NCBI GenBank assembly: GCA_963555705.1
Contig: OY743174.1
Coordinates: 57,682,234-57,746,233, forward strand
Source of the DNA: Ligustrum vulgare
Taxonomy: Eukaryota > Streptophyta > Magnoliopsida > Lamiales > Oleaceae
Length of the DNA: 64,000 bases
Direction of reading: 5' to 3'
The notes beneath the pieces were generated by a model that saw only the letters and a program-made list of their open reading frames with translations, was not told where the DNA came from and did not search any database. Each line of letters opens with the position of its first letter. Within the stretch, counting starts at the first letter, position 1. Of the stretch, positions 34,346 to 45,659 are shown piece after piece. A program made the position numbers and the translations under genes.

Positions 34346-34633
34346 ACTTTATATGTGAGAAACATATAATTTACTTTCTAATAAATTGAAAACTTACTCT
34401 TGAGAAAAGTAACTTTAAGTTTAGTAAAACATGCTTCCTAGTTGAGAAAACATTTCCATTTGTTTCAGGAGCAATCAAAACATCTTATTTAAACTTAAAT
34501 GAGTTCAAGCATTACAATAAAATTTATTCACCATAACCATCACATGTAACCATCACATGGTTTCTAGTCTCTCTCTTTTTCTCCTATCAAAATGTAACGG
34601 AAATGAAATTCGATCTTAGCTATGACAAAATCA

Positions 34634-36750
34634 TTACTCGAAAGTTGACACTTCATTGTTCACAATGAACTTGCCAGTGGGCCCGTCATCTGGAAGCAAA
34701 GCCAGCCTTATCGGAGCTCCAACACCTTCTTCGACTGTCATTAGGCCAGTATTGTGATTCATATCTGTTTTGATAAAGCCAGGGCACACGGAATTGACGC
34801 GAAAATGTGGGTACTTCTTTGCCAGAATTCTTGTGTATGCATTCATGGCAGCTTTAGACATAATGTATGGGCCAAAAATGTAAGGCCAACCTTTTTCTTC
34901 CAAGGTCCCTTCCTTGAAGGCTTTCAGATACTCACTCAACACATTATGGATCTTCTCTTCTGTAAGGTTTTCAGCGTCATTCAGTACACTTTTGACCCAC
35001 TCGCTGGGTATATTCTGAAATTCATGAATCGAAAATTTGATTATGATTCAATGTATAAATTCTTGTATTATAAAATGAAACGAGAGAGTTGAAAACTATT
35101 GTACGTACCCTTAATTTTCCATACTCGGAGGAAACATTTACAATTCTTGGTGATTTGGATAGCTGGAGTAAGGGAAGCAAAGCCTCAGTAACTCTTTTTG
35201 TAGAATAGTAGTTTGTCTCAACACATTCTACCGTTAAATCATATGTATAACTCGTCAACTCTTTCCAGTTTCTTGTCTCACTCCAGTTTCCTTCTTCCGC
35301 TCCCGTCTGTACGGACAAAATAAATGAAGAAAACGCTGAGCAAAAAATCATTTAGGCATTAAACTCATATTAAGGAGCACAGTACTGCACATTAGACTCA
35401 CCAAATCAGCAACGCCTCCCTCAGCTGTTAGAGCTGCAACATTCCAAATGGTTCCAAGAATTCCGGCGTTATTCACCTGCAAGAAAAAGCTCCCCTCAAT
35501 TTGTTTCTATATTTCAAGATTTTAAAATCAACAAAAAGTGAAAAATTCAAAGTAAGTTTTTTGGTATAAAAAAGCAGTATATGTATCTGACAATTTATTG
35601 TTGAAATCTTATCAGAAGACAGCCATGAACTACGATTTTTGACTTCCTACATTCTGAGTCCAGCTTTCTCCTAGAATTGGAAGTGCTAACGAGTTAGAGA
35701 TGACCAGGAGATGGATAACTAGTTATTCATGGATACGAGTCTCCCCATCTCTCAATCTCTCTTCCATGAAAAAATAATTCCTAGAAGTCAGAGACGACCT
35801 AAGGGTGTGCGAGAAGTGCGATCGCACAGAATCTCAACGTTATAAGGGTACAATTTTATTTTATTTTTTTAATTATAGGACACTTGAAAAACAATAAACC
35901 TTTGTTTGGTAGAGATTAAAAACAAAATTTTAATACATTTCAATAAAAAATGATGAAATGTGCGGTAGAAAATTAAGTTGTGAATCCATGAAATTACTTG
36001 TTTCCGTCAAAAAAAATTAAAATCAGGATAAAATCCAGTATCGAGATCGTGAGTCGTTGCTTATTAAGATTTGCATATCATACCTTTTCTTTTATAGAGA
36101 AAAAATCGTCATCAAATGGATTCTTTTCTAAAATATGATATGATTCTCCAAAATTTCAAATTCTAAGCGTTCAATTCTTAGAAAATTTTACCCCTTACAA
36201 ATTGATTCAATATTCATTTCGATTGAATCTTTTACATTTTCTAATAAAGAAAAGCATATAATCACAAAATTAACATATATTTGCCCTTAGTTTAGTAAAG
36301 TACGAAGCATGTTCATAAAAAAATGAATTGTTTATAAGTAAAAACAAAATCATGGGAAGATAGTGATGATCATACCAAGATATCGAGCCTTCCAAACTTG
36401 GATTTAACAAATTCAGCAAGGGAATCCACACTTGCTTGATCCATAGTATTAAGCTGATGAAATACTATATTATCGGAAGCATCAGACTTCTTGAGTTTTT
36501 CAAAAGCTTCAAGACCCCTCTTCTCATCTCTAGAAGTCAATACAACTGTAATTCCACGGGAAGCCAACTGCTTGCATATTTCAAATCCGATCCCTTTGTT
36601 CGAACCAGTGACGACAGCGTATCTGCAATTAATAAATAAAAAACAACAGCAAATCTTTATCAAATAAGAATAGGAAAATAAAAATTATTTTTAACTTGTA
36701 TACTGCTGGAAAATAGTAATAGCTAGATACTTTTTTGTTTCGGTATTCAT
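34634..36750 (-). CDS. SDR oxidoreductase, neomenthol dehydrogenase / salutaridine reductase-like (gene 2)
   Basis: Five exons join in frame: 36750-36731, 36622-36376, 35476-35402, 35306-35109 and 35014-34634. All introns are GT-AG, giving 306 residues. Intron positions equal those of gene 1. Motifs: TGSNKGIG at 12-19, NNAG at 91-94, SSEYGKLR at 173-180 with the catalytic Ser, and Tyr230/Lys234 in YIMSK. The family-specific helical insert before the Tyr is present. Exon 4 is six codons longer than in gene 1 (RNWKEL region). The start differs: the codon aligned with gene 1's ATG is ACT here, and the first in-frame ATG lies six codons later, so the N-terminus is shortened. This should be harmless because the cofactor loop is intact. 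A TATA box lies about 110 bp upstream. Copia insertion 37114-49070 cuts the promoter about 360 bp from the ATG. Substrate unknown. Confidence 0.9.
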
Positions 36751-36857
36751 GGTGGGTTCTTCGGCAGTAGATAATTGAGAAGTCGAACTGAGAAATTAGT
36801 ATGTGATTTATTGGCTTTCTTGCTGTGCTTTGGTGGTTGTAAGGTGTATGTGTGTGT

Positions 36858-36866
36858 ATTTATATA
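36858..36866 (-). promoter_or_regulatory. TATA box of SDR gene 2
   Basis: The minus strand reads GAGTATATAAATACAC about 110 bp upstream of the start codon, followed by a leader rich in CACACA. No equally clear TATA box is seen at gene 1. Confidence 0.6.
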
Positions 36867-38086
36867 CTCAAACTGAGATGACTTTTTCTTCTTTATGACA
36901 AAAAATCAAATTTGCCGGCTGCATTAGAAAGCAAGACTTGAATATAGTCAAATTAATACAAATGTTAGCAATATTTAATTTCCCCAAAATAGTTTCTCGA
37001 ACTTCATCAAGTAATTCAACTTTTATTTATATTATATATAAATATAATAGTAAAGTACTGATTTTTACAAATCAATTCATTATTTTATTTAACCATTAAA
37101 ATATACTAATTTATGTAGAATGGGAACCCCAAATTGATGATATTCTGAACTTGGAGGACCACACTTGCAATTAAAGTGGCCATTTTTGGCAACCACTTTT
37201 GAACCGTTAGATGAGATCTAACGGTTGTGACTTAATATCCCTTTGTTATATACGTGTTTGGCTAGGCATCTGAGTTCAGACTTCTCTTTCTCCTGCGTGC
37301 GATATTGGTGCCATTCCTCTCTGTTTTTGTGTAATTTCTTGAGGCCTTTGTGAAATAGCTTGTGAATAAGTTAGTCTCGGTGATTTCATTGGTGAAGAGG
37401 GTCTCTAATTTTGTTTCTTGAGAAGAAACGGTGCGCGAAGGATTGTGTGATATCTTGTGCTCGAATACTCTCATTGGAAGGTTGATTGCTAGTGGAATGA
37501 GCTTAATCGCTGAGGTCCCCAGACGTAGATGTTTTTGCATCGAACTGGGTCACCAAATCAGGCCGTGTTGTTCTTTATTTTTAATTATGTTTCTTGTTTA
37601 ATTCGCATGTGATTGTGATTTGCAAGCGATAATTCCCAACAAACTGGTATCAGAGCATGCAGTTAGGGTATCAATTTTTTAGGGTTTACGAAATTTTGGA
37701 TTATATCGTTCTAAGAGTGGATACTGCATTGATTTTTTGTATTTCTTCTGATTTTTCAGAAAAATCCAAGCCTCGATCAAACTGTGTAGTGGCTAAGTTT
37801 GTGACTGGTGACCGTTCTTGAATGTGCTTCACTTGTCTTGGATAATTGGTGAGTTCGTTTCAACTCTCACTTTGTTAAGAATCATATTCTTGGCTTTTTG
37901 GGTATATTGATGTTTTGATGAGCATGTTGTGATTGATGTTGTTTCCACTGTTAGTATATAATTGTGTGTAATTAGTACATGCTTCAATCCACTGCCTGCG
38001 ATTTTTTATGCCCTTGTGTTTTGATAAGTGTTACAATTCTTTGAAAACCTTTTATGTTATTTTAGAATTAAATTGTAAATTCATAA

Positions 38087-38935
38087 ATGAAATCAAGTAG
38101 TTACCAACCTTTTACAGAATCCATCATGGGTTCGAGGGCTGAATCGTCACAATTCGACGGAAAGGGGGACTACTCGATTTGGAAACAGAAAATGAAGGCC
38201 ATTTTGGTCCAACAAAGAGTAGAAAAGGCTATTGAAGATCCCGAAACCTTTTTTAATGAACTAAAAGGTAAACCTGGTCTCATTAGCGATATGAATGAGA
38301 TTGCTTATAGTTATATTATTTTGCACTTATCTGATAATATCATGAGACAAGTTGATGAATATAAGACTGTTAAAGACTTATGTGAAGCTCTTGATACAAT
38401 GTTTCTTACTAAGACCTTGCCCAACAAGATTTGCCTTCTTGAAAAATTGTTTAGTTTTAGAATGGATCCCGAAAAGGAATTAGAAACGAACATGAGTGAT
38501 TTTAGCATCATAGTTAAGAGCCTAGCTCACAATGATAAGAAATTTGATGATGAGGACCTAGCAGCTATTTTATTAGACTCTTTACCTGAATCTTATAAGG
38601 ATATCAAAAATGTCATAAAATACTCTAAGGATAAATTGACTCAAGTCATTGTGATTGATGATGTGAAATATAAAGAATTTGAAGTTAAGAAAGAACAAAA
38701 ATCAAACCATAGAGAGATGAGTATGTATATGAGAGGTAGACTGGATAAAAGACACTTTAAGAAAGGGATAAGTTAGTCTAAAGGTAGGTCTAAGTCTAAA
38801 GAGAAAGAAAATGTTACCATTGTGGGAAAGAGGGGCATTTTAGGAAAGATTGTTTTGAACTAAAGAGAAAACAAGATAGAGATCAAAGCAATGAAGTAAC
38901 AAGCAATGTTGCTGTTGGTTTAGACTTAAATAGCC
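38087..38935 (+). pseudogene. gag: Copia gag of the outer element, truncated by insertion
   Basis: From ATG 38087 comes a 229-codon UBN2/DUF4219-type gag (FDGKGDYSIWKQKMKAIL near the start, LPESYKDIKNVIKY later), ending at a stop 38774-38776. The CCHC zinc knuckle CYHCGKEGHFRKDC follows in another frame at 38812-38853. The reading then runs to LDLNS where the inner copia begins; the next codons resume at 45660 beyond the TAGCC target repeat. Defective. Confidence 0.85.
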
Positions 38936-39092
38936 TGTCAATGAGATCGAGATCAACGGAGATTAGGGCTTGATTAATGGCCTGATTATTTACCATAATT
39001 ATGTATATTATTGTATTTACCTTATGTAGATTAACGTAGTTGTATTTACCATATTTAGGTTAACTCTAACCATATGTAATCTCTATATAATG

Positions 39093-41022
39093 TGTGACGA
39101 CCCGAATTTTCGACCATTCGAGTGCCACTAAAAGTGACTCATATCATATTATCGAGACTTAAATATTAATGTAAAATTATTCAAAAGAATAATTAGAATC
39201 TCATAATTTAATTTGTGAATAAAAATAGAACATAATTTTCTTACATAAAGTTCAACATAATTATCTCATCAATCTTAACCACTTTTGCCACTTCCATGTT
39301 GACCGCCTCGAATCTTCAATTATCTGAAAATGATAAATATCGTGGAGTGAGATTTATAAAATCCCAGTAAGTATACCAAGCATAATTTTCTTTTGAAAGC
39401 ATATGGATCATTTTCATCATAACATAGGATAGGATCGAAATCCTCATAAACATAGAGAGACACAAGAATTTTACCGAACTTAGATGACAAGAATTCTTAT
39501 GTGTAGCGCTACTAAACTCCGGTCCCCTTAGCATAATCATAAACATATCATATGGGACCAATAGCAATCTTGTGAGATTGATTTCATAGCAATGATCCAA
39601 ACATTTTCGTAAAAACATAAGGTATATCTAATTTTCATAAAAACATACTTACTTTTCTTAAAAATATAAGGTATTTTACTTTTCATAAAAACATACTTAC
39701 TTTTCTTAAAAACATAAGGTGTATTTACCTTTCATAAAAACATACTTACTTTTCATAAAAACATAAGGTAATACCTTTCATAAAAACATACTTACTTTTC
39801 ATAAAAACTTAAAGTATATTTACATTTCATAACAACATACTTAATTTTCATAAAAACATAAGATATACTTACCTTTTAAAAGATTAAAATGAAGTGTAGT
39901 AGTAAATGGACCAAAACTTTCTTGACCACCTTGAATTTCTCTTACTTGTGGATTTTGTCAAGAGGTTGGAAATAAGTGTATATGTGTAGAGTTGTGTGTA
40001 AAAGAGATGAGTTTAAATAGATGTATAAAGTTGGCATATTGTAAACATAATCATTCAATTCTATTAATTTTAACACATCATTTTCTTAAAGTAAAGCACC
40101 ATTCATATACTTTTCCATATTTATACAAATAATATGCTCTTCATGATTATATATAATGGAGTCTATCAATCATTCATATACTTTTCCATATTTATACAAT
40201 TATTATGCTCTTCATGATTATATATAATGGAGTATATAAATCATTCATATACTTTTCCATATTTATACAAATATTATGCTCTTCATGATTACATATAATG
40301 GAGTCTTATCAATCATTCATATACTTTTCCATATTTATACAAATATTATGCTCTTCATGATTATATATAATGGAGTATATAATTCATTCATATACTTTTC
40401 CATATTTATACAAATATTATGCTCTTCATGATTACATATAATGGAGTCTATCAACCATTCATATACTTTTCCATATTTATACAATTATTATGCTCTTCAT
40501 GTTTATATATAATGGAGTATATAATTCATTCATATACTTTTCCATATTTATACAATTATTATGCTCTTCATGTTTATATATAATGGAGTATATAATTCAT
40601 TCATATACTTTTCCATATTTATACAAATATTATGCTCTTCATGATTACATATAATGGAGTCTATCAACCATTCATATACTTTTCCATATTTATTAAATTA
40701 AGATTCTCATAATTATTATATATAATGGAACCTCTCATGCTTGCATATATTTTCTTAATTTCAATAATAAAAATAATTTTTGTATAAATAAATATTGGGA
40801 TAACATTGAATTAAGTACTTGGACTTAATATACTTTAAATCAAGAGAATGGAGATATTTTTAGAAATTCGGAATTTAATTTAAAATCGAACGATCTCGAT
40901 TATTTCTTGACTTGGCTATACGAATACGTCACGGCGTTACTTAATAAAAATGGGTGAAATAGTAGCGACACGATTTTCTATTAAAATAATTATTAATCGC
41001 GTAAAAATTCTTGGTCGCTACA
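39093..41022 (-). mobile_element. Solo LTR, relative of the LOG-carrying element's LTR
   Basis: A 1930-bp sequence homologous to the 1893-bp LTRs at 24094 and 30714, with the same termini, is flanked by the perfect 5-bp repeat TAATG (39088-39092, 41023-41027). It lies inside the 5' LTR of the inner copia. It has extra copies of the 71-72-bp tandem unit and many substitutions, so it is an older insertion that lost its interior by LTR recombination. Confidence 0.93.
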
Positions 41023-41573
41023 TAATGCAAGTAATGAATCAATGAAATCATTCAATAAAAATCTTGTTATGGTATCAGAGCCTCCATCTAAGAGGACTCC
41101 CTGTGACATTTAAAGCTCAATTCGCAGTTTCGAGACTCACCTTGGCGGACTACATCTTTGTGGTAGTCGTCGATTTTGATTGAGGTCTATCTGTGTAGGC
41201 GATTCCAGCTTTTGTGTCGCCGATTGCAGTCGATGTTTCGCTGATTTCAGAATTTTAATTGTTGAAATTTTCTACTGTGGTGATTCTTCTTCGTTGTGGT
41301 GCTTCCTTCTTCGCGTGGGCTCAGCCGGACATCTTGAAAGTCCCGAGAAATTGGAAGATTCAAATCAGGTGCTTCGTTATTCTTTAGATTCAGTTGTTTC
41401 TTTATTTCTTTGTGTGGCTGTGGCTAAAGGATTGGGAGATATAGACGTGTTGTTGTAGTAAATTTGGTTCTGGGCCTCTAGCTTTATATTGGGCTATCAA
41501 TAATTTTCTTTGGGCTACCATATTATATTTAATCTTTTTTTGGTTGCTTTATTGCAATTATTGTTTAAAAGTC

Positions 41574-44500
41574 ATGTCTGTTGAAACATTTTGTGTTTAT
41601 TGCAATTATTGTTTAAAAGTCATGTCTGTTGAAACATTTTGTGTTAAGTTTACGGGAAAGAATTATTCAATATGGGAATTCCAGTTTAAGATGTTTTTAA
41701 AGGGAAAAGAGCTTTGGGGTCATATTGATGGGTCGTCTACGGTGCCTGAAGATGCTAAGGATCTCAACGCATGGGAAACAAAGGATGCCCGTATTATTTC
41801 TTGGATTCTGGGATCTATGGAAGCACACATGGTTAATAATCTGCGTTCTTTCACTATTGCGAAAGAAATGTGGGAGTACTTGAAGCGTATTTATTATCAA
41901 GACAATAATGCTCGGAGATTTCAGTTGGAGTTAGAAATTGCTAATTACACTCAAGGTAATCTTACCATTGAGCAGTATTATTCTGGCTTTCTGAACTTGT
42001 GGAGCGGGTACTTAGGGATAATTCATGCTAAGGTCCCTGCGACGGCATTATTAGCATTACTAGAAGTTCAAGAAGTTAGTCAGCGGGATCAATTTCTTAT
42101 GAAATTACGACCTGAATTTGAAGTTGCTCGGGCAGGCCTATTGAATCGCAATCCAGTTCCTTCTCTGGATATATGTTTGGGTGAACTTTTGTGTGAAGAA
42201 CAACTATTGGTTACTCAGGCTACCATGGGAGGCAATATGTCCTCATCTAATGTAATGACTGTTGCATATACTGCCCAAGGACGAGGGAAGAGTAAACTCC
42301 AGTGCTTCTGCTGCAAAGGATATGGTCATATTGCTCGTCATTGCCCTCAAAAGGTCTGCACTTACTGTAAGCAATCGGGACATATCATCAAGGAGTGTCC
42401 CACACGACCTCAAAATCGTAAAGCTCAGGGTCCTACTCCCGCAAGTTCACAAGTTAGCACCAATCAACCAAATCTTACCCCAGAAATGGTTCAGCAAATG
42501 ATTATTTCCGCCTTTTCTACATTGGGTCTACAAGGTAAGGGTGAATCTATTTCTTCTCCCTGGCTTGTTGATTCAGGGGCATCGAATCACATGACAGGTA
42601 GTTCTGACTCTTTGCAAAACATCCGTAGCTATAATGGCACACAACATATTCAGATTGCTAATGGTAGTACCCTTCCAATTACTGCTGTGGGTGATATTGG
42701 GTCTTCATTTCAGAACGTTTTTATATCTCCAGGCTTATCTCCAAACTTGATTTCAGTTGGTCAATTAGTTGATAATAACGGTGATGTGTGTTTCTCTCGT
42801 GATGGTTGTCTTGTGCAGGATCAGGGGTCGGGGAAGGTGATCGCGAAGGGGCCTAAAGTCGGAAGATTATTTCCATTGCAATTTACTTTTCCTACTGCTT
42901 TATCTTTAGCTTGTTTTAGTGTTGGACTTAAACATGAGACTTGGCATAAAAGATTAGGGCATCCAAATATTTTAATTTTATCTCATTTGTTGAAATGTGG
43001 TTTATTGGGTAATAAAGAACAGTCTCAATTATCAAATCTGTCTTTTGATTGTGCTACTTGTAAACTTGGGAAAAGCAAGACTCTTCCATTTCCCTCTTAT
43101 GGCAGTCGTGCTGATAAATGCTTTCAGATCATCCATAGTGATGTTTGGGGCGTGGCACCCGTCACTTCTCATGCTCGTTATAAGTATTTTATAACATTTA
43201 TTGACGATTTCAGTCGTTATACTTGGATATATTTTCTTCGCTCTAAAAGTGAGGTTAGCACCACCCTTAAGACTTTTGTAGCCTATATTGAGACACAATT
43301 CTCTTCCAGTATTCAGATTTTAAGGTCTGACAATGGCGGGGAATATATGTCTCGTGACTGTCAAACCTTTTTGCAACAGAAGGGCATTCTCTCACAACGA
43401 TCTTGTCCATACACTCCTCAGCAGAATGGAGTAGCCGAAAAAAAGAATCGCCACTTGTTAGACTTTGTGTGAGTTTTGCTCTTGGAATCTTCAGTTCCAC
43501 CTAGATTTTGGGTTGAAGCTCTCTCTACAGCTGTATACCTAATTAATCGACTTCCTGTTCAGCATTTGGAATTGTCCCCCCTCATTTCCGCTTGTACCGT
43601 ATACATCCTGGATATGCCATTTTGTATACTTTTGGATGTGTTTGCTTTGTTCATTTGCCTTCTCATGAACGTCACAAGCTTTCTGCTCAATCCGCACGGT
43701 GTGCTTTCATGGGTTATAGTATTCCTTAAAAGGGTTTTATTTGTTATGATGGTGTTGCAAATCGCTTTCGTATATCTAGGAATGTGGTTTTCTTTGAGAA
43801 TCAGTATTATTTCCAGCAACATGTTGTAACCCCTTCTGATTTGGCTCCACTCATTAACTTTGAGGATGAGGATGATTCTCGATCTATTGAACGTTTTAAA
43901 CCAGGTGTGGTATATCAACGACGAAGGCCTCCAACTCCACCACCCCTTCCCGACCCTGATCCCGTTCCTGGCTCTACTGATCTTAGGCGATCCACTCGCG
44001 TTACTCGTCCTCCCAATTGGTATGGATTCTCTACAACTTTATCTCATATCACAGTTCCTACTTCTTATTCTCAGGCAGTTACCTAACCATGTTGGGATAA
44101 AGCTATGCAAGAGGAAATTCAAGCCCTACAAGAAAATCACACATGGGATATTGTTTCTTGCTCTCCTGTTGCCAAAATGACAACGGTCCGAATTGTTCTT
44201 GCTATAGCTGCCTCCAAGGGATGGTCTTTGCGGCAGATGGATGTCAAAAATGCTTTCTTACATGGTGACCTTAAGGAAGAAATTTATATGACGCCTCCCC
44301 CGGGCCTCTTTTCTTTGCCATCCTCTAATGTGTGTAAACTAAAGCGTTCGCTTTATGGATTGAAACAAGCTCCTAGTGCTTGGTTTGACAAGTTTCGCTC
44401 CACTCTTTTGGGGTTCTAATTCACACAGAGTCAATATGATTCGTCTCTCTTTATCTCTAACACCAAGGATGGTACTGTACTTCTTCTGGTCTATGTGGAT

Positions 44501-45448
44501 GATATTGTTATTACCGGGACTAACTCTGAATTGATATCTCAACTTCAAAATCAACTGAAGGAATCCTTTAATATGAAGGATTTGGGTCCCTTACAGTACT
44601 TCTTAGGTCTAGAAGTGCTTTCAAGTCCAGTCGGAACTTACCTACATCAGCATAAGTATATGGAGGAGTTGATTAATTTAGCAGGACTTCAGGATGGTCG
44701 CTCGGTTGATACCCCCATGGAGGTGAATGTGAAGTATCGTAAGGAGGAGGGTGATCTTCTTCCTGATCCCTCTCTATACCGCCAATTAGTGGGTAGTCTA
44801 AACTATCTCACTATTACACGGCCCGATATTTCTTTTTCCGTACAACAAGTTTGTCAGTTTATGCATGCTCCACGACATCTTCATTTGGCCGCAGTTCAAC
44901 GCATTATTCGATACTTGTTAGGTACACCTGATAGGGGATTTTTCTTTCCTGCCAAATCTTGGCTTCAGTTGGTAGGTTATAGTGATGCGGATTGGGCCGG
45001 ATGTACTGATACTCGTCGGTCAATTACAGGTTGGTGTATGTTTCTTGGGAGTGCGTTAATTTCTTGGCGAAGTAAGAAGCAGGACCGCGTCTCTAAATCT
45101 TCCACTGAATCTGAGTATCGAGCTATGTCTTCAGCCTGTTCTGAGATTGTTTGGCTTCGAGGTCTTCTAGCGGAGCTTGGTTTTCCTCAGTATGAGCCTA
45201 CTCCACTTCATGCCGACAACACTAGTGCCATTCAAATTGCTGCTAATCCTGTGTTTCATGAGCGCACTAAGCACATTGAAGTCGATTGTCACTCTATTCG
45301 TGAGGCTTATGATGGTCGCATTATAACTCTTCCTCATATCACTACTAATGTCCAGACCGCTGATGTGTTTACCAAGGCAATGACTCGACAAATGCATCAG
45401 TTTCTTGTTAGCAAATTGATGCTTCTTGATCACCCAGCATCAATTTGA
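41574..45448 (+). pseudogene. gag-pol: Copia gag-pol of the inner element, broken
   Basis: From ATG 41574 a long frame encodes gag, two CCHC knuckles (CFCCKGYGHIARHC and CTYCKQSGHIIKEC), protease (WLVDSGASNHMT), integrase (HKRLGHPN, IIHSDVWG, FIDDFSRYTW, RSDNGGEY, TPQQNGVAE) up to a stop near 43471. Integrase C-terminal pieces follow in shifted frames (43476-44086). RT resumes at 44105 but lacks about 40 residues between SPVA and KMTTVR. It has [11 protein letters not shown] and YGLKQAP, a stop at 44417, then YVDDIVITG and RNase H (SDADWAG, ADNTSAI) to 45448. An in-frame 48-bp tandem duplication repeats the first 16 codons (41574 and 41622). Non-autonomous now. Confidence 0.92.
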
Positions 45449-45659
45449 GGGGGGATGTCAATGAGATCGAGATCAACGGAGATTAGGGCTTGATTAATGG
45501 CCTGATTATTTACCATAATTATGTATATTATTGTATTTACCTTATGTAGAGTAACCTAGTTGTATTTACCATATTTAGGTTAACTCTAACTATATGTAAT
45601 CTCTATATAATGCAAGTAATGAATCAATGAAATCATTCAATCAAAATCTTGTTATAGCC

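Larger units (their letters stand above)
38936..45654 (+). mobile_element. Ty1/copia retrotransposon nested in the outer copia
   Basis: The LTRs are 199 bp (38936-39092 plus 41028-41069 after removing the solo LTR; and 45456-45654), starting TGTCAATGAG and ending TTGTTA, with four differences seen. The primer site TGGTATCAGAGCC starts at 41070, directly at the LTR end. Perfect target duplication TAGCC lies at 38931-38935 and 45655-45659. The polypurine tract TTTGAGGGGGGA precedes the 3' LTR. It interrupts the outer element between zinc knuckle and protease. Confidence 0.93.
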
